Positions 24,160-32,723 of a stretch of DNA of 64,000 bases are shown one piece after another. The position numbers were made by a program, and so were the translations under genes. The notes under the pieces are model-generated. The model searched no databases. It was given only the letters and a program-made list of their open reading frames with translations, and had not been told where the DNA came from. Position 1 is the stretch's first letter; the number at the start of each line of letters is the position of its first letter. The DNA comes from Algoriphagus resistens (GTDB taxonomy: Bacteria; Bacteroidota; Bacteroidia; Cytophagales; Cyclobacteriaceae), in assembly GCF_001442615.1 (NCBI RefSeq), contig NZ_LMXN01000003.1, forward strand, positions 476,624-540,623, given 5' to 3'.

Positions 24160-25812
24160 ATGAGGTCTATACTTGTTATTTTCTGCTTTGTCTTCTCTCT
24201 CAGTACCCAGGCCCAAATGTTTCCTCACGGAGAGGAATTTACCAGGCAGGATACGCTTCGGGGTACAATTACGCCCGAGCGTGTATGGTGGGATCTGCAG
24301 CATTATCATTTGGAAGTAAAAGTAGATCCGGCGACGAAGTCACTTTCGGGGAAAAACACCGTAAGATACAAAGTGCTGGAAGCTGCGAAGCGTATGCAAA
24401 TTGACTTGCAGGCCCCCATGCAGCTCACCAAAGCTGAGCAAGGAGGAGTGGAACTGGAAATCGAGCACGAGGGAAATGCCCATTTTATCACCCTGAAAGC
24501 ATCGCAAAATGTGGGAGAAGAAAAAGAAGTTGTGTTGACTTTTGCAGGAAAACCGGTGGAGGCGATCCGTCCTCCTTGGGATGGGGGACTGACCTGGCAG
24601 AAGGACAGCAATGGATTGCCTTTTATTGCAAATGCCAATCAGGGAATTGGTGCGAGCATCTGGTGGCCAAATAAAGACCATGGCTACGACGAGCCGGATC
24701 AGGGTGTTCTAATGAGCGTAACAGTTCCGGAAAACTTAATGGATGTATCCAACGGCCGTCTGATTGGTACTGATCATGATAAAGAAGCAAAGACCAAAAC
24801 CTATCACTGGGAAGTGAAAAATCCTATCAATAATTATGGGATTAATATCAACATAGGTGATTATGTGCACTTTGGTGAAAAATATGCAGGAGAGAAAGGC
24901 GAACTGGACATGGACTATTATGTGCTTCGCGAGAACTTGAAAAAAGCCAGGAAACAATTTGAAGATGCTCCAAAAATGATGAAAGCATTTGAGCATTGGT
25001 TTGGGCCGTATCCTTTCTATGAAGACAGCTACAAGCTAGTCGAAGTCCCTTATTTGGGGATGGAACACCAGAGCTCAGTGACTTATGGAAATGAATACGA
25101 GAATGGCTATCTGGGGCGTGACCTGAGCGGTACGGGGTGGGGACTGAAATTTGATTTTATCATCATCCACGAGTCTGGACATGAGTGGTTTGCCAATAAC
25201 ATCACCTATCGGGATGTAGCCGATATGTGGATTCATGAGAGTTTCACTGCCTATTCGGAAAATCTGTTCCTGGATTACTTCTATGGAAAGGAAGCGAGCA
25301 AAGAATATGTGTTGGGGACCAGGATGGCGATCAACAATGACATTCCGATCATTGGCAGGTATAATGTAAACTCAGAGGGATCTGGTGATATGTATTACAA
25401 AGGCGCCAATATGTTACACACACTTCGTCAGCTAGTGAATGACGATGAAAAGTGGAGAACAATTTTACGGGGTTTAAATACTGAGTTTTATCATAAAACT
25501 GTTTCCACCCGCCAGATCGAAAATTACATCAGCCAGAATGTAGGAATCAACCTGACTCCTGTATTTGATCAATACCTGAGAGATATTCGAATTCCGATTT
25601 TCAGTTATAATTTGGTGGCGGGGAAGCTTAATTACCGCTGGGAAAATGTGGTCGATGGGTTTGAGATGCCCGTAAAAATCTTTGTTGATGAAAAGGAGAT
25701 GCACCTAAATCCTACACAGCAATGGCAATCCGTAGATATGCCACAGAAGAATGTCAAAATCCAGGTGGATGAAAATTACTACGTGGGAACAATGAATATC
25801 TCGGGGAATTGA
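24160..25812 (+). CDS. Exported M1 family zinc aminopeptidase
   Basis: From the ATG of MRSILVIFCFVFSLSTQAQ the 550-residue product has a clean signal peptide. The N-terminal beta domain is followed by a thermolysin-like domain: GMEHQSS (300-306, replacing the GAMEN exopeptidase motif of M1 enzymes), HESGH at 337-341 and the third zinc ligand E360 in WIHESFTAY, giving the expected HExxH-x18-E. The catalytic tyrosine is probably in GDMYYKGANML. The chain is shorter than classical M1 enzymes because the C-terminal helical domain is missing. An upstream in-frame ATG exists but would bury the signal peptide. It likely degrades peptides in the periplasm or outside the cell. Confidence 0.92.
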   Translation: MRSILVIFCFVFSLSTQAQMFPHGEEFTRQDTLRGTITPERVWWDLQHYHLEVKVDPATKSLSGKNTVRYKVLEAAKRMQIDLQAPMQLTKAEQGGVELEIEHEGNAHFITLKASQNVGEEKEVVLTFAGKPVEAIRPPWDGGLTWQKDSNGLPFIANANQGIGASIWWPNKDHGYDEPDQGVLMSVTVPENLMDVSNGRLIGTDHDKEAKTKTYHWEVKNPINNYGININIGDYVHFGEKYAGEKGELDMDYYVLRENLKKARKQFEDAPKMMKAFEHWFGPYPFYEDSYKLVEVPYLGMEHQSSVTYGNEYENGYLGRDLSGTGWGLKFDFIIIHESGHEWFANNITYRDVADMWIHESFTAYSENLFLDYFYGKEASKEYVLGTRMAINNDIPIIGRYNVNSEGSGDMYYKGANMLHTLRQLVNDDEKWRTILRGLNTEFYHKTVSTRQIENYISQNVGINLTPVFDQYLRDIRIPIFSYNLVAGKLNYRWENVVDGFEMPVKIFVDEKEMHLNPTQQWQSVDMPQKNVKIQVDENYYVGTMNISGN

Positions 25813-25814
25813 CC

Positions 25815-25856
25815 AAAAACGGGGAATGCAATACGCTGCATTCCCCGTTTTTTTGA
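25815..25856. terminator. Bidirectional intrinsic terminator
   Basis: A perfect 16-bp stem (25815-25830 with 25837-25852), with core ACGGGGAATGCA, has a 6-base loop and A-run/T-run flanks, so it can terminate both the peptidase gene and the convergent dehydrogenase gene. Confidence 0.92.
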
Positions 25857-25882
25857 GTAGTAGGAGACTTTCTCAGCGATGT

Positions 25883-27547
25883 TTACTTTATAACCTTATA
25901 TATTTTTCCCTCGGTTTTACTCATTATATAAATATTTTCCTCTGCATCTTGTCCGAATTTGAGATCGACTCTCTTTCCTCCACATAGCTCAAGAAGGCTT
26001 ATTTCTTTGCCTTCAAAAATAACCCCCCAGCTTTTTACACCAGAATTTAGATCAGCTAAGTCTGCGAAAAACAGTCTGCCTGAAAGAATATCACCAAAGA
26101 TAAATTTTCCTTCCAGTGGACCATAAGGCATTATATATCCTGCAAATATCGCTGCGAGTTCATCATGGTCAAGCTGGATGACTGGATAGGTCACACCAAA
26201 TCTTTCATCATTTTCCTGCAACTCAAAGATTTCATTAAACTTGCCATAAGGATTGATAATAAATCTGCCCTCTCTGATCGGCCAGCCATAAAACTTACCT
26301 TTCTCTATCCTATTAAGTTCTTCTATGCTATGTTGCCCGATATCTGTGGCAAACATATCTCCATCATTATCCCAAAAAATCCTGTTGGGATTGCGAAAAC
26401 CATAGGCATAAACCTCACCTGCTTTTTCAGGATTCCCGGCAAAAGGGTTGGTCGCCGGTATTCCGTAATTGCCATTTGGACTATTGTTTCCCAAAGGATC
26501 GATTCGCAGAATGCTGCTATAAATTTCACGGCCTTTAGTATCAGAAAGATGCGCGAATCCCTGCTCTGTTAGCCCTCCATCGCCGAAGCCAATATATAGA
26601 AGGCCATAATCTTCATCACCTTTCTTGGCGTGCGGATTAAAGGTGATTTCTTGCATGCCATGAGCTTGGGAGGGGATATCCACTCTAAGAATTTCCCGAT
26701 TTTCGCCTTTGAATTTCACAGCATTGGGATCTTCGGCTTTCCACTCAGTCAATATCCATTGCATAAAATGACGGATACTGTCCGGATAGCTATAATCCGC
26801 TTTTTGCGTACCGCCAGGTTCTGTATGGGCAGTGTATACTAGCCCGTTGTCTTTGAATTCTGGGTGAAAAGTGAAGCTGGCCATACCTGTTGCCCAGCCC
26901 GGACTACTAACTAAGTCTGGTTTCAACGTATTAATAGGCAAATATAAGTTTGGCTTCTTATCTACGAGTTCATAAAGCCCTATCCGTTGATCATTGATAA
27001 AAAGACGCTTTGTTCCTGGAATGGCTTGCATTTTGGTCATTTTGGCCAAGGGATGAATGGTATCGGAGGCGGGTAGCTGGGAGAATAATTCCAGCTCAAT
27101 ACGAATTCCAGAGTCGGGAACCGTATCAGGAATAGGATCTTCTATCCCTGCCTTCGGTAACGTGTCCGGCAGGTGTTGGTAAGTATGTAGATAGGCCATC
27201 AAGGCATCCAATTCTTCTTCAGAAAACCCAGCGAAGGGAGGCATATGGGCTTTGTACTTTTCTACCAGCCTGAGCGCCCGTGGATCTCCTGAAGCGATTA
27301 TTTTGGAAGGATCCTTGATGAAATTTTTGACCCACGCAGTTTCTACGTTATGGGTCACTCCGCTCAGGTTAGGGCCAATTCCATTTTGCTGGAAGCTGTG
27401 ACATGTGCTGCAGTTATTTTCAAAGAGTAACTTTCCTGCCTGTATCTGTTCTGAATCAGAACTTATCTCACTTCCAAATTCTTTTTTTTGTGAGCAGGAG
27501 AATTGCGCTAGAGCGGTAATCAAAAAAAGGAATATCAAATTTTTCAT
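25883..27547 (-). CDS. Cytochrome c fused to a PQQ-type sugar/sorbosone dehydrogenase, lipoprotein
   Basis: The 554-residue protein begins with a signal ending at C18 (AQFSC), probably lipidated though the lipobox is weak. A small cytochrome c domain follows, with haem motif CSTCH (46-50) and a likely axial methionine in HMPPF near 102. The rest is a six-bladed propeller of the glucose/sorbosone dehydrogenase family: FGDGGLTEQG, YAYGFRNPNRIFWD, TDIGQHSIEELN and FYGWPIREG. Such enzymes oxidise a sugar with PQQ and pass electrons to the attached haem. The substrate is unknown and I see no PQQ synthesis genes. It is monocistronic. Confidence 0.9.
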   Translation of the reverse strand: MKNLIFLFLITALAQFSCSQKKEFGSEISSDSEQIQAGKLLFENNCSTCHSFQQNGIGPNLSGVTHNVETAWVKNFIKDPSKIIASGDPRALRLVEKYKAHMPPFAGFSEEELDALMAYLHTYQHLPDTLPKAGIEDPIPDTVPDSGIRIELELFSQLPASDTIHPLAKMTKMQAIPGTKRLFINDQRIGLYELVDKKPNLYLPINTLKPDLVSSPGWATGMASFTFHPEFKDNGLVYTAHTEPGGTQKADYSYPDSIRHFMQWILTEWKAEDPNAVKFKGENREILRVDIPSQAHGMQEITFNPHAKKGDEDYGLLYIGFGDGGLTEQGFAHLSDTKGREIYSSILRIDPLGNNSPNGNYGIPATNPFAGNPEKAGEVYAYGFRNPNRIFWDNDGDMFATDIGQHSIEELNRIEKGKFYGWPIREGRFIINPYGKFNEIFELQENDERFGVTYPVIQLDHDELAAIFAGYIMPYGPLEGKFIFGDILSGRLFFADLADLNSGVKSWGVIFEGKEISLLELCGGKRVDLKFGQDAEENIYIMSKTEGKIYKVIK

Positions 27548-27668
27548 TGATGCTAATTAATAGTTTTACTCGATGGCACCAAACAAATTGATATATTTGG
27601 TTTACCTGTCCTGCATCGTCTTTTTTGCGGGAAACTTTTTAAAAAAGTTAAATTTGCTTTGGAATTAC

Positions 27669-28736
27669 CTAAGAATTCAAAATTATCCGAAAGGTAGTGC
27701 CCTCGCCAAGTTTGCTTTCCACTTCAATAGTACCTCCCAAGCTTTGCACATGGTTGTAAACCAGATAAAGGCCAATTCCATGACTATCTTCGAGAAGGTG
27801 AAAAGTTTGTTGGAATCCAAAAATTTTATCTCCGACTTTGTCCAGATCAAAACCAAGCCCATTATCGGAAAAAGTAAGCTGAATTTTATCTTCTAGGTAC
27901 TTTGAAGAAATGGTAATAATAGGGGGTATTCCCTGCCTTTTATACTTAATAGAATTGGTGACCAGATTGAGGAAAATACTTTCCAGAAAAATACTATTGG
28001 AAGTAATTCTTGGTAATTTATCAAAGTCTGTGACTATACTGGTTTTAGTATTTTTAATGAGTGCGCCGATGGAAGTGGAAACGTTGGTTATCGCTTTTTT
28101 GAGCTCCACTTCTTGAATTGGAACGTAAAGAGACTGCTTTTCTCTGAGCACCTTGGAATAAACATTCAATTTTTCCCGTAAATCTCCACAGCACATTTTA
28201 AAAGCCTCCATAAGTTCTAACGTTTCTTTATCGGTGATTTTGGAAAAATCTATCAACTCATAAATAGAAAGGAGGTTGTTCACGGGGGACCGCAAATCAT
28301 GCGAAGTCATGTGGCCAATATGGCGAAGGTCTTTGTTTAATTCGGTGAGCTTGTTCAAAAGCGCATTTTTGTCTGCCTCCTGTTCTTTCTTCTGGGTGAT
28401 ATTCTTTGCGATAGCAAATACTACCTGATCACTTTCTACCGGCTGTGAAGTCCATGAAAGCCAAACTATTTCCCCTGATTTGGTGACATATCTATTTTCG
28501 AAATTAATCAAGGGAATTGCTTTGAGTATTTCACTCCTTACATTGGCAGTTTTCTCTTTGTCATCTCTGTAAATGAAATGATGGATTGGTTCGGAATACA
28601 ATTCTTCGTATGAATAACCTAACGTTTGTTTGACTGCGGGATTTACTTTTTTAAAGTAACCGTCAAAACCCGCTATGCAGACCAAATCTGGTGTTAAGTC
28701 AAAGAATATGTCATATTGGGAGAATTCCGAATTCAT
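27669..28736 (-). CDS. PAS-domain sensor histidine kinase
   Basis: The 355-residue cytoplasmic kinase has one PAS domain (about 5-115, with YSYEELYSEPIHHFIYRDD), a HisKA-like helix with the phosphorylated histidine H146 in MTSHDLRSPVNNLLS, and a HATPase domain with N box NLVTNSIKYK (about 257-266), G1 DNGLGFDL and G2 GIGLYLVY. No membrane segments are present, so the signal is sensed in the cytoplasm. No response regulator is adjacent; the kinase is an orphan in this window and its partner is unknown. The chain is complete. Confidence 0.93.
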   Translation of the reverse strand: MNSEFSQYDIFFDLTPDLVCIAGFDGYFKKVNPAVKQTLGYSYEELYSEPIHHFIYRDDKEKTANVRSEILKAIPLINFENRYVTKSGEIVWLSWTSQPVESDQVVFAIAKNITQKKEQEADKNALLNKLTELNKDLRHIGHMTSHDLRSPVNNLLSIYELIDFSKITDKETLELMEAFKMCCGDLREKLNVYSKVLREKQSLYVPIQEVELKKAITNVSTSIGALIKNTKTSIVTDFDKLPRITSNSIFLESIFLNLVTNSIKYKRQGIPPIITISSKYLEDKIQLTFSDNGLGFDLDKVGDKIFGFQQTFHLLEDSHGIGLYLVYNHVQSLGGTIEVESKLGEGTTFRIILNS

Positions 28737-28813
28737 TCTACTATGACTTGAGGGTGCCTGGCTGTAAAACTTAAACGAGGATAGACAAAAAATAATTAAA
28801 ACTGGAAAAAGAT

Positions 28814-28852
28814 GAGTAAAAAAAGATTGGCCATCGATAACCGATGGCCAAT
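28814..28852 (-). terminator. Intrinsic terminator of hflX
   Basis: ATTGGCCATCG (28826-28836) pairs perfectly with 28842-28852 around a 5-base loop; on the minus strand it is followed by CTTTTTTTACTC. Confidence 0.92.
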
Positions 28853-28860
28853 GAACTAGT

Positions 28861-30111
28861 TCATCCCTCTAGTGTGAAAGTCTCATCTTCCAAATAATGG
28901 GGATACATTTTTCGGTGTTGTTTTTTCACTTCTGCGATTAAAGCCTGACGAAAGCCTTCTACATTCTGTCCACTTGCTGCAGCCATAAATACCGGCGTAA
29001 TTCCCGTTTTCTTTTTGTATGCCTCTGCCAAAGCATCGAAATCCAGAAAGTTAGCTTCTTCCAATTCAAGTTCTGTCATTTTCATGCTCTCCTCCTCACT
29101 AGGCATGGTTTCTACTAAATCTATCTTGTTAAAGACAAGCAAAATCGGCTTATCTCCTGCTTTGATCTCATTCAATGTCTGGGTGACTACAGCAATATGG
29201 TCTTCGAAATTTGGGTGGGAAATATCCACCACATGCACAAGCAAGTCCGCCTCACGGATCTCATCCAATGTCGATTTAAAGGCCGCAATTAGGTGCGTAG
29301 GGAGTTTTCGTATAAACCCGACCGTGTCGGAAAGCAAGAAAGGTACATTATCCAAAACCACCTTTCTTACCGTAGAATCCACTGTGGCGAAAAGCTTGTT
29401 TTCGGCAAGTATATTTGTCTTGGTGATGAGATTCATGAGTGTGCTTTTGCCAACATTGGTATAACCGACTACAGCTACACGAACAATCCCTTTTCTTCCT
29501 TTGCGTTGGGTTTCTCCCTGTTTTTCGATCTCACGAAGTTTCTCTTTGAGCAGCGTAATACGGTTTCGGATATCCCGTTTATCTGTTTCTATCTCTTTTT
29601 CCCCCGCACCGCCACGTGTGGTAGTACCTCCTCTTTGTCTCTCTAAGTGAGTCCATAGATTCGTCAGTCTAGGCAGTAAGTACTGGAAGCGGGCAAGCTC
29701 GACCTGAGTTTTGGCCTGGGCCGTTTGAGCTCGTTGTAGGAATATGTCCAATATTAATAGTGATCTGTCATAGATCGTCACCTTGAGCTCATTCTCCAGA
29801 TTTCTCATCTGAGAGGGGGAAAGATCATCATCAAAGATGACCATGTCCACTTCAAAATGCTTTATATATGCCTGAATCTCTTCAAGCTTACCAGAACCCA
29901 CAAAAGTTTTGATATCCGGCTTTTCCATTTTCTGGGTAAAGCGATACACTGTTTTAGCTCCTAAAGTCTCAGTCAAAAAAGCCAATTCATCCAGGTATTC
30001 CTCTGTCTGTTGATCGGTTTGGTACTGACGGACTACACTTACTAAAATGGCTGTTTCTTCTTTTGAAGCTGTTTCGTGAAGTTTTTGAAGTTTCCGGGAA
30101 TGTTTACTCAT
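28861..30111 (-). CDS. hflX: GTPase HflX
   Basis: HflX is a ribosome-binding GTPase that splits stalled or heat-damaged 70S ribosomes. In 416 residues it shows the N-terminal HflX domain with the glycine-rich linker (RQRGGTTTRGGAGEKE), then the G domain: G1 GYTNVGKST, G3 DTVGFIRKLP, G4 NKID. The linker motif and LPRLTNLW are diagnostic. Length is normal. The gene is monocistronic, ends in a strong terminator and is divergent from rfbC. The hfq gene, its neighbour in enterobacteria, is not here. Confidence 0.97.
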   Translation of the reverse strand: MSKHSRKLQKLHETASKEETAILVSVVRQYQTDQQTEEYLDELAFLTETLGAKTVYRFTQKMEKPDIKTFVGSGKLEEIQAYIKHFEVDMVIFDDDLSPSQMRNLENELKVTIYDRSLLILDIFLQRAQTAQAKTQVELARFQYLLPRLTNLWTHLERQRGGTTTRGGAGEKEIETDKRDIRNRITLLKEKLREIEKQGETQRKGRKGIVRVAVVGYTNVGKSTLMNLITKTNILAENKLFATVDSTVRKVVLDNVPFLLSDTVGFIRKLPTHLIAAFKSTLDEIREADLLVHVVDISHPNFEDHIAVVTQTLNEIKAGDKPILLVFNKIDLVETMPSEEESMKMTELELEEANFLDFDALAEAYKKKTGITPVFMAAASGQNVEGFRQALIAEVKKQHRKMYPHYLEDETFTLEG

Positions 30112-30312
30112 AAGTTAAGGGCTATGTCAAAACAATGCGAAAGACCGGGATTTAGTTTCCTATTTGCTTAGAAATAGCAAGTTGAAACCATGATTTTTCG
30201 AATTGTGCGAAAAGATGGCACAAAGTTCGACATATTTCCTTAGAATTGATTAGGATAGTCCTTTGACTGGTGGTTATTTTGCCTTTTAATTCAGGAAACA
30301 ACATATACCTAG

Positions 30313-30864
30313 ATGGCCCAAATAAAAAAAGCACCTCTAGCGGGTGTCTTAGAAATTTTCCCTAGAGTTTTTGAAGACCAAAGAGGTTATTTCTTTGAAT
30401 CCTATCGGGCGGATTGGTTACAATCCGAAGGAGTAAATCATGGATGGGTTCAGGATAATCAGAGCTTTTCACAGAAAGGAACAGTCCGTGGCCTTCATTT
30501 TCAGCGTGGGGAATTTGCTCAGGCGAAATTGGTACGGGTGATTCAGGGCAAGGTTTTGGATGTGATCATTGACTTACGAAAAGGCTCTGCTACTTTCGGA
30601 GAGAAATATTCCGCCATTCTTGACGCTGACAGAAACAACCTGATGTATGTGCCAACAGGTTTCGCCCATGGTTTTTCTGTGCTGGAAGATTCTATTTTTG
30701 CATACAAGTGTTCAAATTATTATAATAGGGAAAGTGAAGGTGGGATACACTGGAATGATCCTGCATTGAAAATAGACTGGCAAATAAATGAGCCAATTAT
30801 TTCTGAAAAAGATGCCATTTGGCCTACTTTGGAAGAATTTAAAGCTAGTGAAGGAGGCTTGTAA
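30313..30864 (+). CDS. rfbC: dTDP-4-dehydrorhamnose 3,5-epimerase
   Basis: This cupin enzyme makes dTDP-4-keto-L-rhamnose for O-antigen or other surface polysaccharides. The 183 residues show VFEDQRGYFFESY, the catalytic histidine in VRGLHFQ, the catalytic acid region VLDVIIDLRKGS and FAHGFSVLED. It is the first gene of a run with a CpsB-type phosphatase and a sugar-epimerase-like protein, but rfbA, rfbB and rfbD are absent, so the pathway is completed elsewhere. The stop codon shares one base with the next ATG. Confidence 0.96.
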   Translation: MAQIKKAPLAGVLEIFPRVFEDQRGYFFESYRADWLQSEGVNHGWVQDNQSFSQKGTVRGLHFQRGEFAQAKLVRVIQGKVLDVIIDLRKGSATFGEKYSAILDADRNNLMYVPTGFAHGFSVLEDSIFAYKCSNYYNRESEGGIHWNDPALKIDWQINEPIISEKDAIWPTLEEFKASEGGL

Positions 30865-31610
30865 TGGGATTTTTAGATCTGTTTAAGAAAAAGCCTGAGG
30901 TTGTCGAAGATCTTGACTTGAGTTGGTTGGAGGTGGATATGCATTCGCATCTGGTTCCAGGCATCGACGATGGATCTAAAACTATGGAAGAATCACTTGA
31001 TTTGATCAAGCGACTTGCGGGTTATGGCTTGCGTAAAATAATAACTACTCCCCACATTATGTCGGAGTACTATCGCAATACACCTGAAATCATCAACATG
31101 GGTCTTGAGGATCTTCGTCGTGCATTGAAAAATGAAGGTATTTCCATTGAGATAGAAGCTGCCGCGGAATATTACATGGATGAGATTTTCCTGGAGAAAA
31201 TCAAAAATGGAGAAGAAATCCTCACGTTCGGTGATAATTATATACTGGTAGAAACCGGCTTTATCAATAAGCCCCAAATGCTTTTGGAGATTATATTCCA
31301 ATTGGAAATGGCGGGCTTCAAGCCTATTCTGGCGCATCCTGAGCGCTATCAATACCTGATTGCTGACAAAGGACTACTACAGGATCTGACAGACAGGAAA
31401 ATCCTCTTTCAGGTGAACTTGCTGTCACTCACGGGATTTTATTCCAAACCAGTGAAAGATTTTGGAGAGATGCTGGTAGAGACCGGTTTGGTTCGATTTT
31501 TTGGGACTGACTGCCATAATCCCCGTTACTTGGATATGATGGAGACTCTGCCTAAATCTAAACTTTACGGAAAAATCAAAGAACTCAACCTGCTCAATTC
31601 TTCTCTTTGA
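30864..31610 (+). CDS. CpsB/CapC-type PHP-fold tyrosine phosphatase
   Basis: The 248-residue protein belongs to the PHP superfamily: DMHSHLVPGIDDG and TTPHIMSEYY supply the metal-binding histidines and aspartates, HPERYQY and GTDCHNPRY the C-terminal ones. In firmicutes CpsB/YwqE dephosphorylates the tyrosine kinase that controls capsule export; the Bacteroidota homologues probably do the same for a Wzc-like kinase. The gene is coupled to rfbC, which supports a role in surface polysaccharide control, but the kinase and export genes are not in the window. Confidence 0.92.
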   Translation: MGFLDLFKKKPEVVEDLDLSWLEVDMHSHLVPGIDDGSKTMEESLDLIKRLAGYGLRKIITTPHIMSEYYRNTPEIINMGLEDLRRALKNEGISIEIEAAAEYYMDEIFLEKIKNGEEILTFGDNYILVETGFINKPQMLLEIIFQLEMAGFKPILAHPERYQYLIADKGLLQDLTDRKILFQVNLLSLTGFYSKPVKDFGEMLVETGLVRFFGTDCHNPRYLDMMETLPKSKLYGKIKELNLLNSSL

Positions 31611-31625
31611 TTCGTGAGTAAGCCA

Positions 31626-32579
31626 ATGAAGATTCTCATCACAGGTATTACGGGATTATTTGGAAGCTATTTAGCCAAAGAATTTGCTGCACTTGGAGAG
31701 ATTCATGGCTTCCGCAGGAATAATTCCTCACTCAGGCTTTTGGAGGGACATAGGTTTCCTATTACTTGGTACGAAGGAGAACTTTCTGACATTGAATCGC
31801 TGGAAGCGGCGCTGGAAGGAATGGATTTGGTGGTTCATGCTGCTGGGAAAGTGTCATATGATTCCAAAGACGAGGAGATTCTACATAGAACCAACGTGAC
31901 CGGCACGGCTAATCTTGTGAACGCCATGTTGAACATAGGTGTGAATAAGCTCATTCACATAAGCTCTGTAGCAGCAATTGGAAGAAGCCCCGAGCTGATG
32001 CATCTAGATGAGAATTTCAAATGGGTGGAATCTCCACTTAATACCGATTATGGTATTTCTAAATATTTAGCCGAACTGGAAGCCTGGAGAGGGGAGCAGG
32101 AGGGGCTGGACCTGATAGTTGTAAACCCCTCAATCTTGTTGGGAAAAATCAGTGATGACCGTAGCTCATCGGATATTTACCACTATGTATTGGAAGAAAA
32201 TTCCTATTATCCAGAGGGAGATCTGAACTACATAGATGTACGGGATGCTGCTAAACAAGTCAGAGAATTGGTAGAAAAGGGTGTTTGGGGCGAGCGATTC
32301 ATATTAAATAAAGAACGGATTTCTTATAAAGAATTCTTTGAGAAAATGGCTTTTGCATTTGGGAAGAAAGCTCCGTCAAAGTCGGTGGGTCCACTGTTAC
32401 TCAGCGCGGCTGTGTTTGTCAATACAATTCTCAGGAAAGTAGGATTAAGTAAAAGCCCACTTAACAAAAAGACGGCAATGATCTCCCAACAGAAAGTCTA
32501 TTTTGATAATACTAAAGTGAACAAGCTGCTTGGAAGCAGCTATTACAGCTTAGATGAAACCTTAGATTGGTCAAAGTAA
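31626..32579 (+). CDS. NAD-dependent epimerase/dehydratase family protein
   Basis: The 317-residue short-chain dehydrogenase of the extended type has the nucleotide motif TGITGLFG at its N-terminus, the strand LVVHAAGKV, a serine-rich HISSVAAIGR and the catalytic YGISK. Close relatives act on sugar nucleotides, flavonoids or 3-beta-hydroxysteroids; the substrate cannot be read from sequence. A GTG 12 bases upstream in the same frame is an alternative start; ATG is preferred because the beta strand KILITGITG then begins at residue 2. It is the third gene of the rfbC run. Confidence 0.9.
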   Translation: MKILITGITGLFGSYLAKEFAALGEIHGFRRNNSSLRLLEGHRFPITWYEGELSDIESLEAALEGMDLVVHAAGKVSYDSKDEEILHRTNVTGTANLVNAMLNIGVNKLIHISSVAAIGRSPELMHLDENFKWVESPLNTDYGISKYLAELEAWRGEQEGLDLIVVNPSILLGKISDDRSSSDIYHYVLEENSYYPEGDLNYIDVRDAAKQVRELVEKGVWGERFILNKERISYKEFFEKMAFAFGKKAPSKSVGPLLLSAAVFVNTILRKVGLSKSPLNKKTAMISQQKVYFDNTKVNKLLGSSYYSLDETLDWSK

Positions 32580-32723
32580 ACTTATTTTTGATCTCAATCG
32601 TTTCTTCTCAAAGGCTCACAAGAGATAAACAATCATCTCCGAAAGAGGAAAATAAAATTTAACAAATCGAGATTTTGAGAGACCAAATTAATTGGTAACT
32701 TAACTAAACCATAACACATCCTA

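Noticed and set aside
27573..27896. Open frame of 107 codons between the dehydrogenase and the histidine kinase genes
   Set aside because: Most of it lies antisense inside the kinase gene; no signal or family features.
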